A program made the position numbers and the translations under genes. Positions 1 through 7,500 of a stretch of 13,439 nt of DNA are shown one piece after another. The notes under the pieces are model-generated. The model made no database searches and was not told where the DNA came from. It saw only the letters and a program-made list of their open reading frames with translations. Position 1 is the stretch's first letter. Each line of letters starts with the position of its first letter. Origin of the DNA: Anammoximicrobium sp032229885 (GTDB lineage Bacteria > Planctomycetota > Planctomycetia > Pirellulales > Pirellulaceae); the NCBI GenBank assembly GCA_032229885.1, contig JAVYAJ010000242.1, forward strand, positions 1-13,439, in the 5' to 3' direction.

Positions 1-98
1 GAACAACGGTTAGCCGCGATGTCTTTATTCGTATGATTCGTGGCCCTCTTCAACATTTCTTGGCGGTTGTTTGGTTGCGGCTGCTGGCCGCGCTGGGA
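1..98 (+). repeat. Left copy of a ~98 bp inverted dispersed repeat
   Basis: Bases 1-98 match the reverse complement of 13309-13406 without gaps, at roughly 85% identity counted by eye. The best-conserved stretches are GATGTCTTTATTCGT (near base 18) and TTGTTTGGTTGCGGCTGC (near 68). A small hairpin at 77-91 (arms GCGGC and GCCGC) is kept in both copies while its loop changes. An ATG at 33 opens a reading frame in both copies, but the differences between them change most of the affected codons, so I do not think it is coding. The copy may continue beyond the window edge. It looks like a dispersed non-coding repeat; what it does is unknown. Confidence 0.75.
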
Positions 99-646
99 GA
101 ATCAACAAGAAGCGAGCAAAGGCTTGTTTTGAGGGGCGTGGCCGGCGCGTGTTCCACTAGCAGGTCAACTCACGCCGCCCAGCGAACCGAACCATTCGCG
201 GCCCCACCGGATGCCTGCGCGGCTGGCAGGCCATGCGGGTCCGGCGGCAAGCGGGCTGCACCCGATTGCGAAACGTCTCTGAAGGTTGGACACTGCCATC
301 GCCAATTTGCGCGGGATGGTGACCGGATCGGTCTAGGCCCGCCCAATCCGAACGCTCCCACCGCCGACCACGCTTGGCAAGAGACCGGCCCCACTCGTGG
401 CGTTCGACCCTGCGGTCCGTCAAGCCCGCCCCGTCGCTCATCTCAGACGGATCTATTTGGTGGGTGGCGCCAAGTAATCCCAAGCCCGTCCGGCTGAGCT
501 TGCCTTGTCATCCAGGCATCGCCAGTTTCTCAGTTGGACGATCTGCCAGCGTGATCGGCGAGGCTGGAAACGCCACATAGCGCATGGCAGCTCGGAATGC
601 GGAGGGAATTCATGCCCGTCAACTCGCTTGTCGATGCGTTGTTGCC

Positions 647-652
647 TATATT
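647..652 (+). promoter_or_regulatory. Candidate -10 box for the hsdMSR operon
   Basis: TATATT matches the sigma-70 -10 consensus at five of six positions and lies about 80 bases before the hsdM start. No good -35 box is at the right distance: TTGTCG at 628-633 is only 13 bases away. This is the best promoter-like element in front of the operon, but the call is weak. Confidence 0.2.
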
Positions 653-679
653 CTTGGACTGAACTGGCAATCTTGCCTC

Positions 680-697
680 CGGTACGCTGGCGTACCG
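680..697. promoter_or_regulatory. Perfect 18 bp inverted repeat, possible operator before hsdM
   Basis: Arms CGGTACGC and GCGTACCG are separated by TG and form a perfect 8+8 inverted repeat. It ends 34 bases before the hsdM ATG and lies downstream of the candidate -10 at 647-652. A protein bound there could block transcription or early elongation; as RNA it would form a hairpin in the leader. Restriction-modification operons are often autoregulated, but no regulator gene is visible here, so operator function is an inference. Confidence 0.35.
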
Positions 698-731
698 CCA
701 TTGGCCACTTTCAATCCTTCATGATGCTCTT

Positions 732-2288
732 ATGACCAGCAACGAACAGCGAGCTGCCCTGCAGCGGCAAATCTGGCAAATCGCCAACGATGTCCGCGGG
801 GCGGTCGATGGATGGGATTTCAAGCAGTACGTCTTGGGCGCGCTCTTCTACCGCTTCATCAGCGAGAGCTTCACCAACTATGTCCAGGCCGGGGACGCCA
901 GCATCAACTACGCGGCGATGTCCGATGACGTGATCACCCCCGAGATCAAGGACGATGCGGTCAAGACCAAGGGCTATTTCGTCTACCCCAGCCAACTCTT
1001 TGCCAACGTGGCCGCCGCGGCCAAAGACAACGAAGACCTCAACACGAACCTGGCCGCGATTTTTACCGCCATCGAATCATCCGCCGCCGGATACCCGTCG
1101 GAGGACGACATCAAGGGCCTGTTCGCGGATTTCGACACCACCAGCAACCGGCTGGGAAGCACGGTAAAGGACAAGAACGCCCGGTTGGCGGCGGTGCTGG
1201 ACGGCGTGGCCGCGTTGGATTTTGGCGGATTCGAGAACAGCCAGATCGACCTATTCGGCGACGCCTACGAGTTCCTGATCTCGAACTATGCCGCCAACGC
1301 GGGCAAATCGGGGGGCGAGTTCTTCACGCCGCAAACCGTTTCACGAGTGATCGCGCGGCTCGCGATGCATGGGCAGACCAGCGTCAACAAGATCTACGAC
1401 CCGGCCTGCGGTTCAGGATCGCTGCTGTTGCAGGCCAAACGACAGTTCGACGACCACATCATCGAGGACGGTTTTTTCGGCCAGGAGATCAACCACACGA
1501 CCTACAACCTGGCCCGGATGAACATGTTTCTGCACAACATCAACTACGACAAGTTCAACATCCGACGAGGGAATACGCTGCTGGCCCCGTACTTTGACGA
1601 CGAAAAACCGTTCGACGCAATCGTCTCGAATCCCCCGTACTCGGTCAAATGGCTTGGCAGCGACGACCCGACGCTGATCAATGACGACCGGTTCGCCCCG
1701 GCGGGGGCGCTGCCGCCGAAATCGAAGGCCGATTTTGCCTTTGTCCTGCACGCTCTGCACTACCTGTCGGCGCGGGGGCGAGCGGCGATCGTCTGTTTTC
1801 CTGGGATCTTTTACCGGGGCGGCGCGGAACAGAAGATCCGGCGGTACCTGGTCGAGAACAACTTCGTCGAGACCGTCATCGCCCTGGCCCCGAACCTGTT
1901 TTTCGGCACCACGATCGCGGTCAATATCCTGGTTTTGTCGAAGCATAAACCCGACACGCGAATCCAGTTCATCGACGCCAGCGGGCTGTTTAAAAAGGAG
2001 ACGAACAACAACATTCTGCTGGACGAGCACATCGACAGGATTGCCGACGTCTTTGCCAGCAAACAGGATGTGGCCCACTTTGCCCACAACGCGACGCACG
2101 AAACGATCGCCGACAACGACTACAACCTCTCGGTCAGCAGTTATGTCGAACCGGAGGACACCCGCGAGGTGATCGACATCAGGAAGCTGAACGCCGAGCT
2201 GAAAACGACCGTGGCCCGGATCGACGAGTTACGCGCCGCGATCGATGACATCGTTGCCCAGATCGAAGGCGAAGAGGTGAAAGCATGA
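732..2288 (+). CDS. hsdM: Type I restriction-modification methyltransferase subunit HsdM
   Basis: This is the modification subunit of a type I system. Two copies join one HsdS to methylate adenine N6 in a bipartite target, using S-adenosylmethionine. The 518 residues are close to the EcoR124I M subunit in length and sequence. The N-terminal helical domain (about 1-150) begins with the family pattern IWQIANDVRG. The methyltransferase domain has GGEFFTP at 194-200, the AdoMet-binding motif DPACGSG at 223-229, and the catalytic NPPY at 300-303. The C-terminal helices (about 480-518) normally contact HsdS. The ATG at 732 is chosen because the family N-terminus starts there; no strong Shine-Dalgarno is visible. 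The stop overlaps the hsdS start (ATGA), which indicates translational coupling. All motifs are intact, so the subunit should be active. It is first in an hsdM-hsdS-hsdR operon, the order seen in type IC systems. Confidence 0.97.
   Translation: MTSNEQRAALQRQIWQIANDVRGAVDGWDFKQYVLGALFYRFISESFTNYVQAGDASINYAAMSDDVITPEIKDDAVKTKGYFVYPSQLFANVAAAAKDNEDLNTNLAAIFTAIESSAAGYPSEDDIKGLFADFDTTSNRLGSTVKDKNARLAAVLDGVAALDFGGFENSQIDLFGDAYEFLISNYAANAGKSGGEFFTPQTVSRVIARLAMHGQTSVNKIYDPACGSGSLLLQAKRQFDDHIIEDGFFGQEINHTTYNLARMNMFLHNINYDKFNIRRGNTLLAPYFDDEKPFDAIVSNPPYSVKWLGSDDPTLINDDRFAPAGALPPKSKADFAFVLHALHYLSARGRAAIVCFPGIFYRGGAEQKIRRYLVENNFVETVIALAPNLFFGTTIAVNILVLSKHKPDTRIQFIDASGLFKKETNNNILLDEHIDRIADVFASKQDVAHFAHNATHETIADNDYNLSVSSYVEPEDTREVIDIRKLNAELKTTVARIDELRAAIDDIVAQIEGEEVKA
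2273..2279 (+). promoter_or_regulatory. Ribosome binding site of hsdS
   Basis: AGAGGTG inside the last codons of hsdM lies five bases before the ATG at 2285. It is the best Shine-Dalgarno in the window. It supports this hsdS start and coupled translation of hsdM and hsdS. Confidence 0.6.
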
Positions 2289-3544
2289 GCGGCGAAACGC
2301 TTCTTGAGAAGTTGCTCGATGGGGCAGAGGTGGAGTGGGTCCCGTTGGGTAAGCTGGGTGAACTAGTTCGTGGAAATGGCCTGCAGAAGAAAGATTTCAC
2401 TGACTTCGGAGTTCCAGCAATACATTATGGTCAGATCTATACCTATTATCAGCTCTCTACCGAACGTACGAAGTCGTTTGTTTCTGAAACGCTGGCAAAG
2501 ACACTAAGGAAGGTTAGCAAAGGTGATGTGATACTCACCAACACCAGCGAGGATTTGGACGGAGTTGTCAAAGCACTCGTTTATCTTGGTGATTCACAAG
2601 CCGTTACGGGAGGTCATGCTACTATATTTAAGCCGAGCCGTTCTGTCTTGGGGAAGTATCTTGCATACTTCACCCAGACATCAGCCTTTCTGTTGGCAAA
2701 ACAAAAGTATGCCAAGGGAACCAAGGTAATCGATGTGTCAACAACTGATATGTCGAAACTCAAACTCCCCATTCCCTGTCCCGGGAACCGTAAAAGATCG
2801 CTTGCGATCCAGGGTGAGATCGTCCGTATCCTGGACGGTTTCACCGAGCTGACCGCCGAGCTGACCGCCCGCAAGAAGCAGTACGAATACTGCCGCGACC
2901 AACTGCTCCGCTTTGACGATGACCAGGTCGAACGGAAGACGTTGGGGGAGATTGGGGAATTTATTCGTGGAAAGCGGTTTACCAAGGCGGACTATGCAGA
3001 CGATGGTGTCGGAGTTATCCACTGTGGAGAGATTTATACGCGATATGGCGTTCACACAACGCATGTCTTCTCTCGGGTTAGATCCGAATTGGCTGGTTCG
3101 CTTCGCTACGCTGAGCCAAATGACGTCGTGCTAACGGACGTCGGGGAGACTGTGGATGAGGTGGGCAAGGCTGTAGCATGGTTAGGCAGCGAGAAGGTCG
3201 CAATTCACGATCACTGTTATGCGTTCCGACACTCGGTGAATCCGAAGTTCGTTTCATACTGCATGCAAACTCCCTCTTTTATTAAGGAAAAGGGAAAGTA
3301 TGTTGCAAGAACCAAAGTCAACACGCTGTTGATCAATGGGTTTTCCAAGATTGCAATCCCCCTCCCTTCACTTGCTGAGCAATCCCGCATTGTCTCGATC
3401 CTCGACCAGTTCGACACGCTGACCAATTCGCTGACTGAAGGCTTGCCCCGCGAGATCGAGCTGCGGCAGAAGCAGTACGAATACTACCGCGACCTGTTGT
3501 TCAGCTTCCCCAGGCCCAAACAGGCAGTGACCCGGCATGCGTGA
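2285..3544 (+). CDS. hsdS: Type I restriction-modification specificity subunit HsdS
   Basis: HsdS sets the DNA target of the M2S methyltransferase and of the full R2M2S complex. The 419 residues show the usual layout: target recognition domain 1 (about 17-165), a central conserved helix (about 172-210, ending KKQYEYCRDQLLRF), target recognition domain 2 (about 218-362), and a C-terminal conserved helix (about 363-408, ending QKQYEYYRDLLFSF). The central helix holds TELTAELTA, encoded by two tandem copies of a 12 bp unit at 2846-2869. This is the site where EcoR124-type systems change repeat number and so target spacing. The two recognition domains resemble each other (IRG, then GxIYTxY), suggesting similar half-sites. 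They are visibly richer in A and T than hsdM and the conserved helices, as expected for domain exchange. No lesion is visible. The start overlaps the hsdM stop. Confidence 0.95.
   Translation: MSGETLLEKLLDGAEVEWVPLGKLGELVRGNGLQKKDFTDFGVPAIHYGQIYTYYQLSTERTKSFVSETLAKTLRKVSKGDVILTNTSEDLDGVVKALVYLGDSQAVTGGHATIFKPSRSVLGKYLAYFTQTSAFLLAKQKYAKGTKVIDVSTTDMSKLKLPIPCPGNRKRSLAIQGEIVRILDGFTELTAELTARKKQYEYCRDQLLRFDDDQVERKTLGEIGEFIRGKRFTKADYADDGVGVIHCGEIYTRYGVHTTHVFSRVRSELAGSLRYAEPNDVVLTDVGETVDEVGKAVAWLGSEKVAIHDHCYAFRHSVNPKFVSYCMQTPSFIKEKGKYVARTKVNTLLINGFSKIAIPLPSLAEQSRIVSILDQFDTLTNSLTEGLPREIELRQKQYEYYRDLLFSFPRPKQAVTRHA
2846..2869 (+). repeat. 12 bp tandem repeat in hsdS (two copies)
   Basis: GAGCTGACCGCC occurs twice in a row at 2846-2857 and 2858-2869 and encodes E-L-T-A twice in the spacer helix between the recognition domains. 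In the EcoR124 family a 12 bp unit here (encoding TAEL) varies in copy number by slippage or recombination, lengthening the gap between the two half-sites by one base per added unit. The peptide here seems about one unit shorter than my recollection of EcoR124I. Confidence 0.7.
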
Positions 3545-3565
3545 CTGGGGCAAGAAAAATAGAAG

Positions 3566-3711
3566 CGCCAGGGCGCAAGCCCTCCGGTCCGTCGGATAAC
3601 GATCACCCCCAATTCGTTCACCATGGGGAACCGGATTGACGGAACCGGACGGCTTGCGCCGTTCCGTTACAATGGCCAAGTGAAACCGACCGGACGGCTT
3701 GCGCCGTTCCG
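3566..3711. repeat. REP-like hairpin cluster 1 (three units)
   Basis: Three palindromic units lie 20 bp after the hsdS stop: 3566-3586 (reverse), 3646-3666 and 3691-3711 (forward). The forward unit has left arm CGGACGGC, loop TTGC and right arm GCCGTTCCG, forming an 8 bp stem with one bulged T. The reverse unit uses the second version of the stem (AGGGC with GCCCT). The ~101 bp block 3566-3666 (reverse unit, ~59 bp spacer, forward unit) recurs at 4379-4480 with a recognisably similar spacer. That is the paired-inverted layout of bacterial interspersed mosaic elements. The hairpins could also end or stabilise the hsdMS transcript. Confidence 0.85.
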
Positions 3712-3749
3712 CTACAATTGGATAACCGGTTTTGATTGGAGCCGGAAAA

Positions 3750-4292
3750 ATGTTTACTGATCCGGTGGCATACTTTATCACCTGGACGTGCTATGGCACT
3801 TGGCTACCCGGTGATCATCGTGGGTGGACCAAGTGGCACAAAGGAGAAATGCTCCCGCAACCGTTGCTTGCGGATTGGTGCCGCGAACGGAGGAAAGAAT
3901 CGCCTGTTTTGCTTGACGGCGATCAGCGGAAGGTCGTAGAAGATACTGCCGCGCAGCATTGTCAGCTCCGCCATTGACAGTTGCATGCCGTAAATTGTCG
4001 TTCGAATCATTGTCATGTTGTAGTCACCGCAAAGGCTGATGATGGTAAGCTGGTTCGCGATCAATTAAAAGCCTGGTGTACCAGGAAGTTGAAACAGCAC
4101 TTTCGCTCAGAGCGCTGCCCGCAAGCTACCTTGCGCGAACGTTGGTGGACGGGCGGGGGAAGCATCCGGTTGATATTTGATGAGGAGTCTCTGGCTGCCG
4201 CAATCACGTATACTCGCGAAGCTCAAGACGCCGGAGGCTCGAAAGCGGCTACCATACAAGCGGAAGGTAACAAGTCTTCCGGCATCGAATGA
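3750..4292 (+). pseudogene. REP-associated tyrosine transposase (RAYT / Y1 family), one nonsense codon
   Basis: This is a Y1-type HUH transposase of the REP-associated group, which cuts single-stranded DNA at a hairpin through a catalytic tyrosine. The frame holds 180 codons plus the stop, a normal length. The N-terminus has YFITWTCYGTWLPGD, the HUH motif is NHCHVVV (His87 and His89), and YTREAQ supplies the likely catalytic Tyr154 and a downstream Gln. Codon 76 is TGA (3975-3977), directly before QLHAVNCRSNHCHVVV, where relatives usually have Trp; a single TGG to TGA change explains it. The frame is otherwise undamaged. A Shine-Dalgarno-like GGAG at 3737-3740 supports the ATG at 3750. Reinitiation at TTG 3981 would give a fragment with the HUH and Tyr motifs but without the first strand. 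Probably inactive but recently so, because the rest of the frame is clean. Confidence 0.85.
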
Positions 4293-4330
4293 TGGATTGA
4301 AGAGGGTTTTGGGGCGTGAATGGGCAGGAC

Positions 4331-4516
4331 CGGACGGCTTGCGCCGTTCCGCTACAAGTGAAACGTCCCCAATGCAAGCGGCAGGGCGCAAGCCCTCCGG
4401 TCCATCGAATAACAGTCAACCCCAATTCTCTCGCCATGGCGTACTGAAGAGGCTCAAACCGGACGGCTTGCGCCGTTCCGCTTCAATGGGGGAGCCAAAT
4501 CACTTGCGCCCTACCG
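4331..4516. repeat. REP-like hairpin cluster 2 (three units plus a half unit)
   Basis: Units lie at 4331-4351 (forward), 4379-4399 (reverse, second stem version) and 4460-4480 (forward), followed by a lone right arm at 4504-4516 (TTGCGCCCTACCG, second version). The block 4379-4480 is the sister of 3566-3666 on the other side of the transposase gene, including much of the spacer (shared ATAAC, CCCCAATTC and CCATGG). The half unit suggests a deletion or an incomplete insertion at the hsdR boundary. Confidence 0.85.
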
Positions 4517-4534
4517 CTTGAAGTGGAACATCGA

Positions 4535-7500
4535 ATGCTCGACTACAACCCCATCGCCGAATCCAACAACTTCATCATCCTCGAAAACTACACTCGGGAA
4601 TGGAAGGTCGCCGAAGCCTACCAGAGCGAATCGTAACTGGAACTCGAGTTGATCCAGCAGCTGGTCAATCAGGGCTATGAGTTTCCGCCCGATATCAAGA
4701 CCCCCGAGGCGATGCTGGCCAATGTTCGCGCCCAGTTGCAGACGCTGGACCGGGTCGAGTTCTCGGACGCCGAGTGGGCTCGCTTCGTCGAAACCTGGCT
4801 CGATAATCCCAGCGACGGGATCGTCGAAAAGACGCGCAAGATTCACGACGACTACATCCACGACTTTGTCTTCGATGACGGCCATATCCAGAAGATCTAT
4901 CTGCTGGACAAACGGAACATCGCCCGCAACAAGATGCAGGTGATCCGACAGTTCGAACAGACCGGGACGCACGCCAACCGCTATGATGTGACGATCCTGG
5001 TCAATGGGCTGCCGCTGGTGCAGATCGAGCTGGAAAAACGGGGCGTGGCGATCCGAGAGGCGTTCAACCAGGCCCACCGCTACAGCAAGGAGAGCTTCAA
5101 TAGTGACCAGTCGCTGTACAAGTATCTCCAGTTGTTCGTCATCTCGAACGGGACCGATACCCGCTACTGTGCCAACACGACCAAACGCGACAAAAACAGC
5201 TTTGACTTCACCATGAATTGGGCTCAGGTCAATAACAGTCCGATCAAGGACTTGAAGGACTTCACGGCGACGTTCTTCCAGAAACGGACGCTGTTGCAGG
5301 TGCTGCTGACCTATTCGGTTTTTGATGTCAGCAATACGTTGCTGGTGATGCGGCCCTACTAGATCGCGGCGACCGAACGGATCTTGTGGAAGATCAACAG
5401 TGCGTTCCAGGCCAGACAATGGAGTCGGCCCGAAGGGGGTGGCTACATCTGGCACACGACCGGATCGGGCAAGACACTGACCAGTTTCAAGGCGGCCCGG
5501 CTGGCCACCGGTCTGGATTTCATCGACAAGGTCTTTTTCGTCGTTGACCGAAAGGATCTGGACTACCAGACGATGAAGGAGTACCAGCGGTTTTCGCCCG
5601 GCAGTGTCAACGGGACGGAAGGCACCGCCGCGCTGAAAAGGAATCTGGAGATGGATTACAACAAGATCATCGTCACCACGATTTAGAAGCTGAACAACCT
5701 GATGAAGAGTGAGGCGGACCTGCCGGTTTACGGTCAGCAGGTCGTTTTCATGTTTGACGAATGCCACCGGAGCCAGTTTTGGGATGCGCAGAAGAATCTC
5801 AGGCGCAAGTTCAAGCGATACTATCAGTTTGGCTTTACCGAGACGCCGATCTTTCCCCAAAATGCCCTGGGTTCCGAGGCCACGGCCAGCGTCTTTGGCC
5901 GCGAGTTGCATTCCTATGTCATCACCGATGCGATCCGCGATGAAAAGGTGCTCAAGTTCAAGGTCGACTACAACGATGTGCGGCCCCAGTTCAAGGAGAT
6001 TGAGAGCGAGCGGGACGAGAACAAGCTGACGGCGGCCGAGAACCGGCAGGCGTTGCTGCACCCGGACCGGATTCGCAAGATTGTGCAGTACATCCTGAAC
6101 CAGTACCGCCAAAAGACCCATCGGATCCACCTGGGCGCCCGAGGCTTCAATGCGATGTTTGCGGTCAGCAGCGTCGAGGCAGCCAAGCTGTATTACGAGA
6201 CGTTCCGCAAGATGCAGGCGCCAGAACCGGACGGCTCGCGCCGTTCCGCTACGAATGCAAGCGGTAGGGCGCAAGCCCTCCGGTATGATTCAAAAGGCGA
6301 CGGGGAACCGGACGGCTTGCGCCAGTCCGCCAGACATTTTCCGTCGCTGAAGGTCGCGACGATCTTTTCGTTTGCGGCCAACGAGGAACAGAATGCGGTC
6401 GGGGAGATTGCGGACGAGAGTTTCGAGGTCTCGGCGATGGAGAGCACGGCCAAGGAGTTGTTGACCGCCGCCATCGACGAGTACAACGCGATGTTCAAGA
6501 CCAATTTTGGCGTCGATAGCCAGGGGTTTCAGAATTACTACCGCGATCTAGCCAAGCGAGTCAAGAATCAGGAGATCGACCTGTTGATCGTGGTCGGCAT
6601 GTTTTTGACCGGTTTCGATGCGCCCACGTTGAACACGCTGTTTGTTGACAAGAACCTCCGCTACCACGGGCTGATCCAGGCCTATTCGCGGACCAATCGG
6701 ATTTACGACGCGACCAAGACGTTTGGCAACATCGTCACGTTCCGCGATCTGGAACAGGCGACCATCGATGCAATCACGCTGTTCGGGGATACGAATACCC
6801 GGAATGTGGTGCTCGAAAAGAGTTACAACGAGTACATGGAGGGCTTTACCGACCTGACCACGGGTGAGGCTCGACGCGGTTTCATCGACGTGGTGAAGGA
6901 ACTGGAGGAGAAATTCCCCGATCCGACGGAAATCGTCACGGAGGCGGACAAGAAGGCCTTTGTCAAACTGTTCGGCGAGTACCTGCGGATTGAGAACATC
7001 CTGCAAAACTACGACGAGTTCAACAGTCTGAGAGCGCTGCAACAGCTTGACCTGGACGACCCAGCGGCGGTGGCTGCCTTCAAGGCGGCTCATTATCTGG
7101 CCGACGAGGACCTGGCAGAGTTGCAGGCCATCAAGATGCCCTCGGAGCGCCAGGTTCAGGACTATCGTTCCACCTACAACGATATCCGTGAATGGCGGCG
7201 CGGACAGAAAACCGGAGGCGAGGCCGAGCAACCGGCCATTGACTGGGGGGATGTCGTATTCGAGGTCGATCTGCTGAAATCGCAGGAGATCAACCTCGAT
7301 TACATTCTGGAGTTGATTTTCGAGAAGAACAAGACGATGCGGAACAAGGCGGCGCTGGTCGATGATATCCGCCGTATGATCCGGGCCAGCGTGGGGAACC
7401 GGGCCAAGGAGAGTCTGGTGGTCGATTTCATCAACCAGACCGATCTGGACGAACTCGGCGGCAGGGCCGAGGTGATCGAGGCTTTCTTTACGTATGCCCG

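Larger units (their letters stand above)
99..731. other. Gene-free stretch upstream of hsdM
   Basis: I see no convincing gene here. Short open frames on both strands overlap one another, have no recognisable domain, and are rich in Arg, Pro and Ser, as expected for random frames in GC-rich DNA. The stretch could hold a badly decayed gene, but I cannot name one. The only structured elements are near its right end: a -10-like TATATT at 647-652 and an 18 bp perfect inverted repeat at 680-697. Confidence 0.5.
3566..4529 (+). mobile_element. RAYT-REP module inserted between hsdS and hsdR
   Basis: A RAYT gene (3750-4292) is flanked on both sides by clusters of the same palindromic repeat. RAYTs are single-domain HUH transposases found next to REP repeats, which they are thought to recognise and spread. 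In type IC operons hsdR normally follows hsdS closely; here about 990 bp separate them, filled almost entirely by this module. The tail of the last half unit (CGCTTGAAGTGGAAC, 4515-4529), similar to the tail of the unit at 4331, runs to within 5 bp of the hsdR ATG. The right boundary is set by that tail, and no target duplication is evident. Reading the module as an insertion into a pre-existing operon is an inference. Confidence 0.7.

Noticed and set aside
33..497. A 154-codon open frame beginning in the left end repeat, matched by a 68-codon frame in the right copy
   Set aside because: The two copies share the ATG, but most differences change the amino acid and the frames diverge completely after the repeat. 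This points to non-coding DNA.
3566..4516. Repeat clusters considered as a CRISPR array
   Set aside because: The units are palindromic, occur in both orientations, have irregular gaps with spacers that resemble each other, and surround a transposase gene. No cas gene is present.
4511..6274. A 587-codon open frame on the minus strand opposite hsdR
   Set aside because: It is the antisense of a clearly recognisable hsdR and starts within repeat DNA. The absence of stops on this strand reflects the base composition of hsdR.
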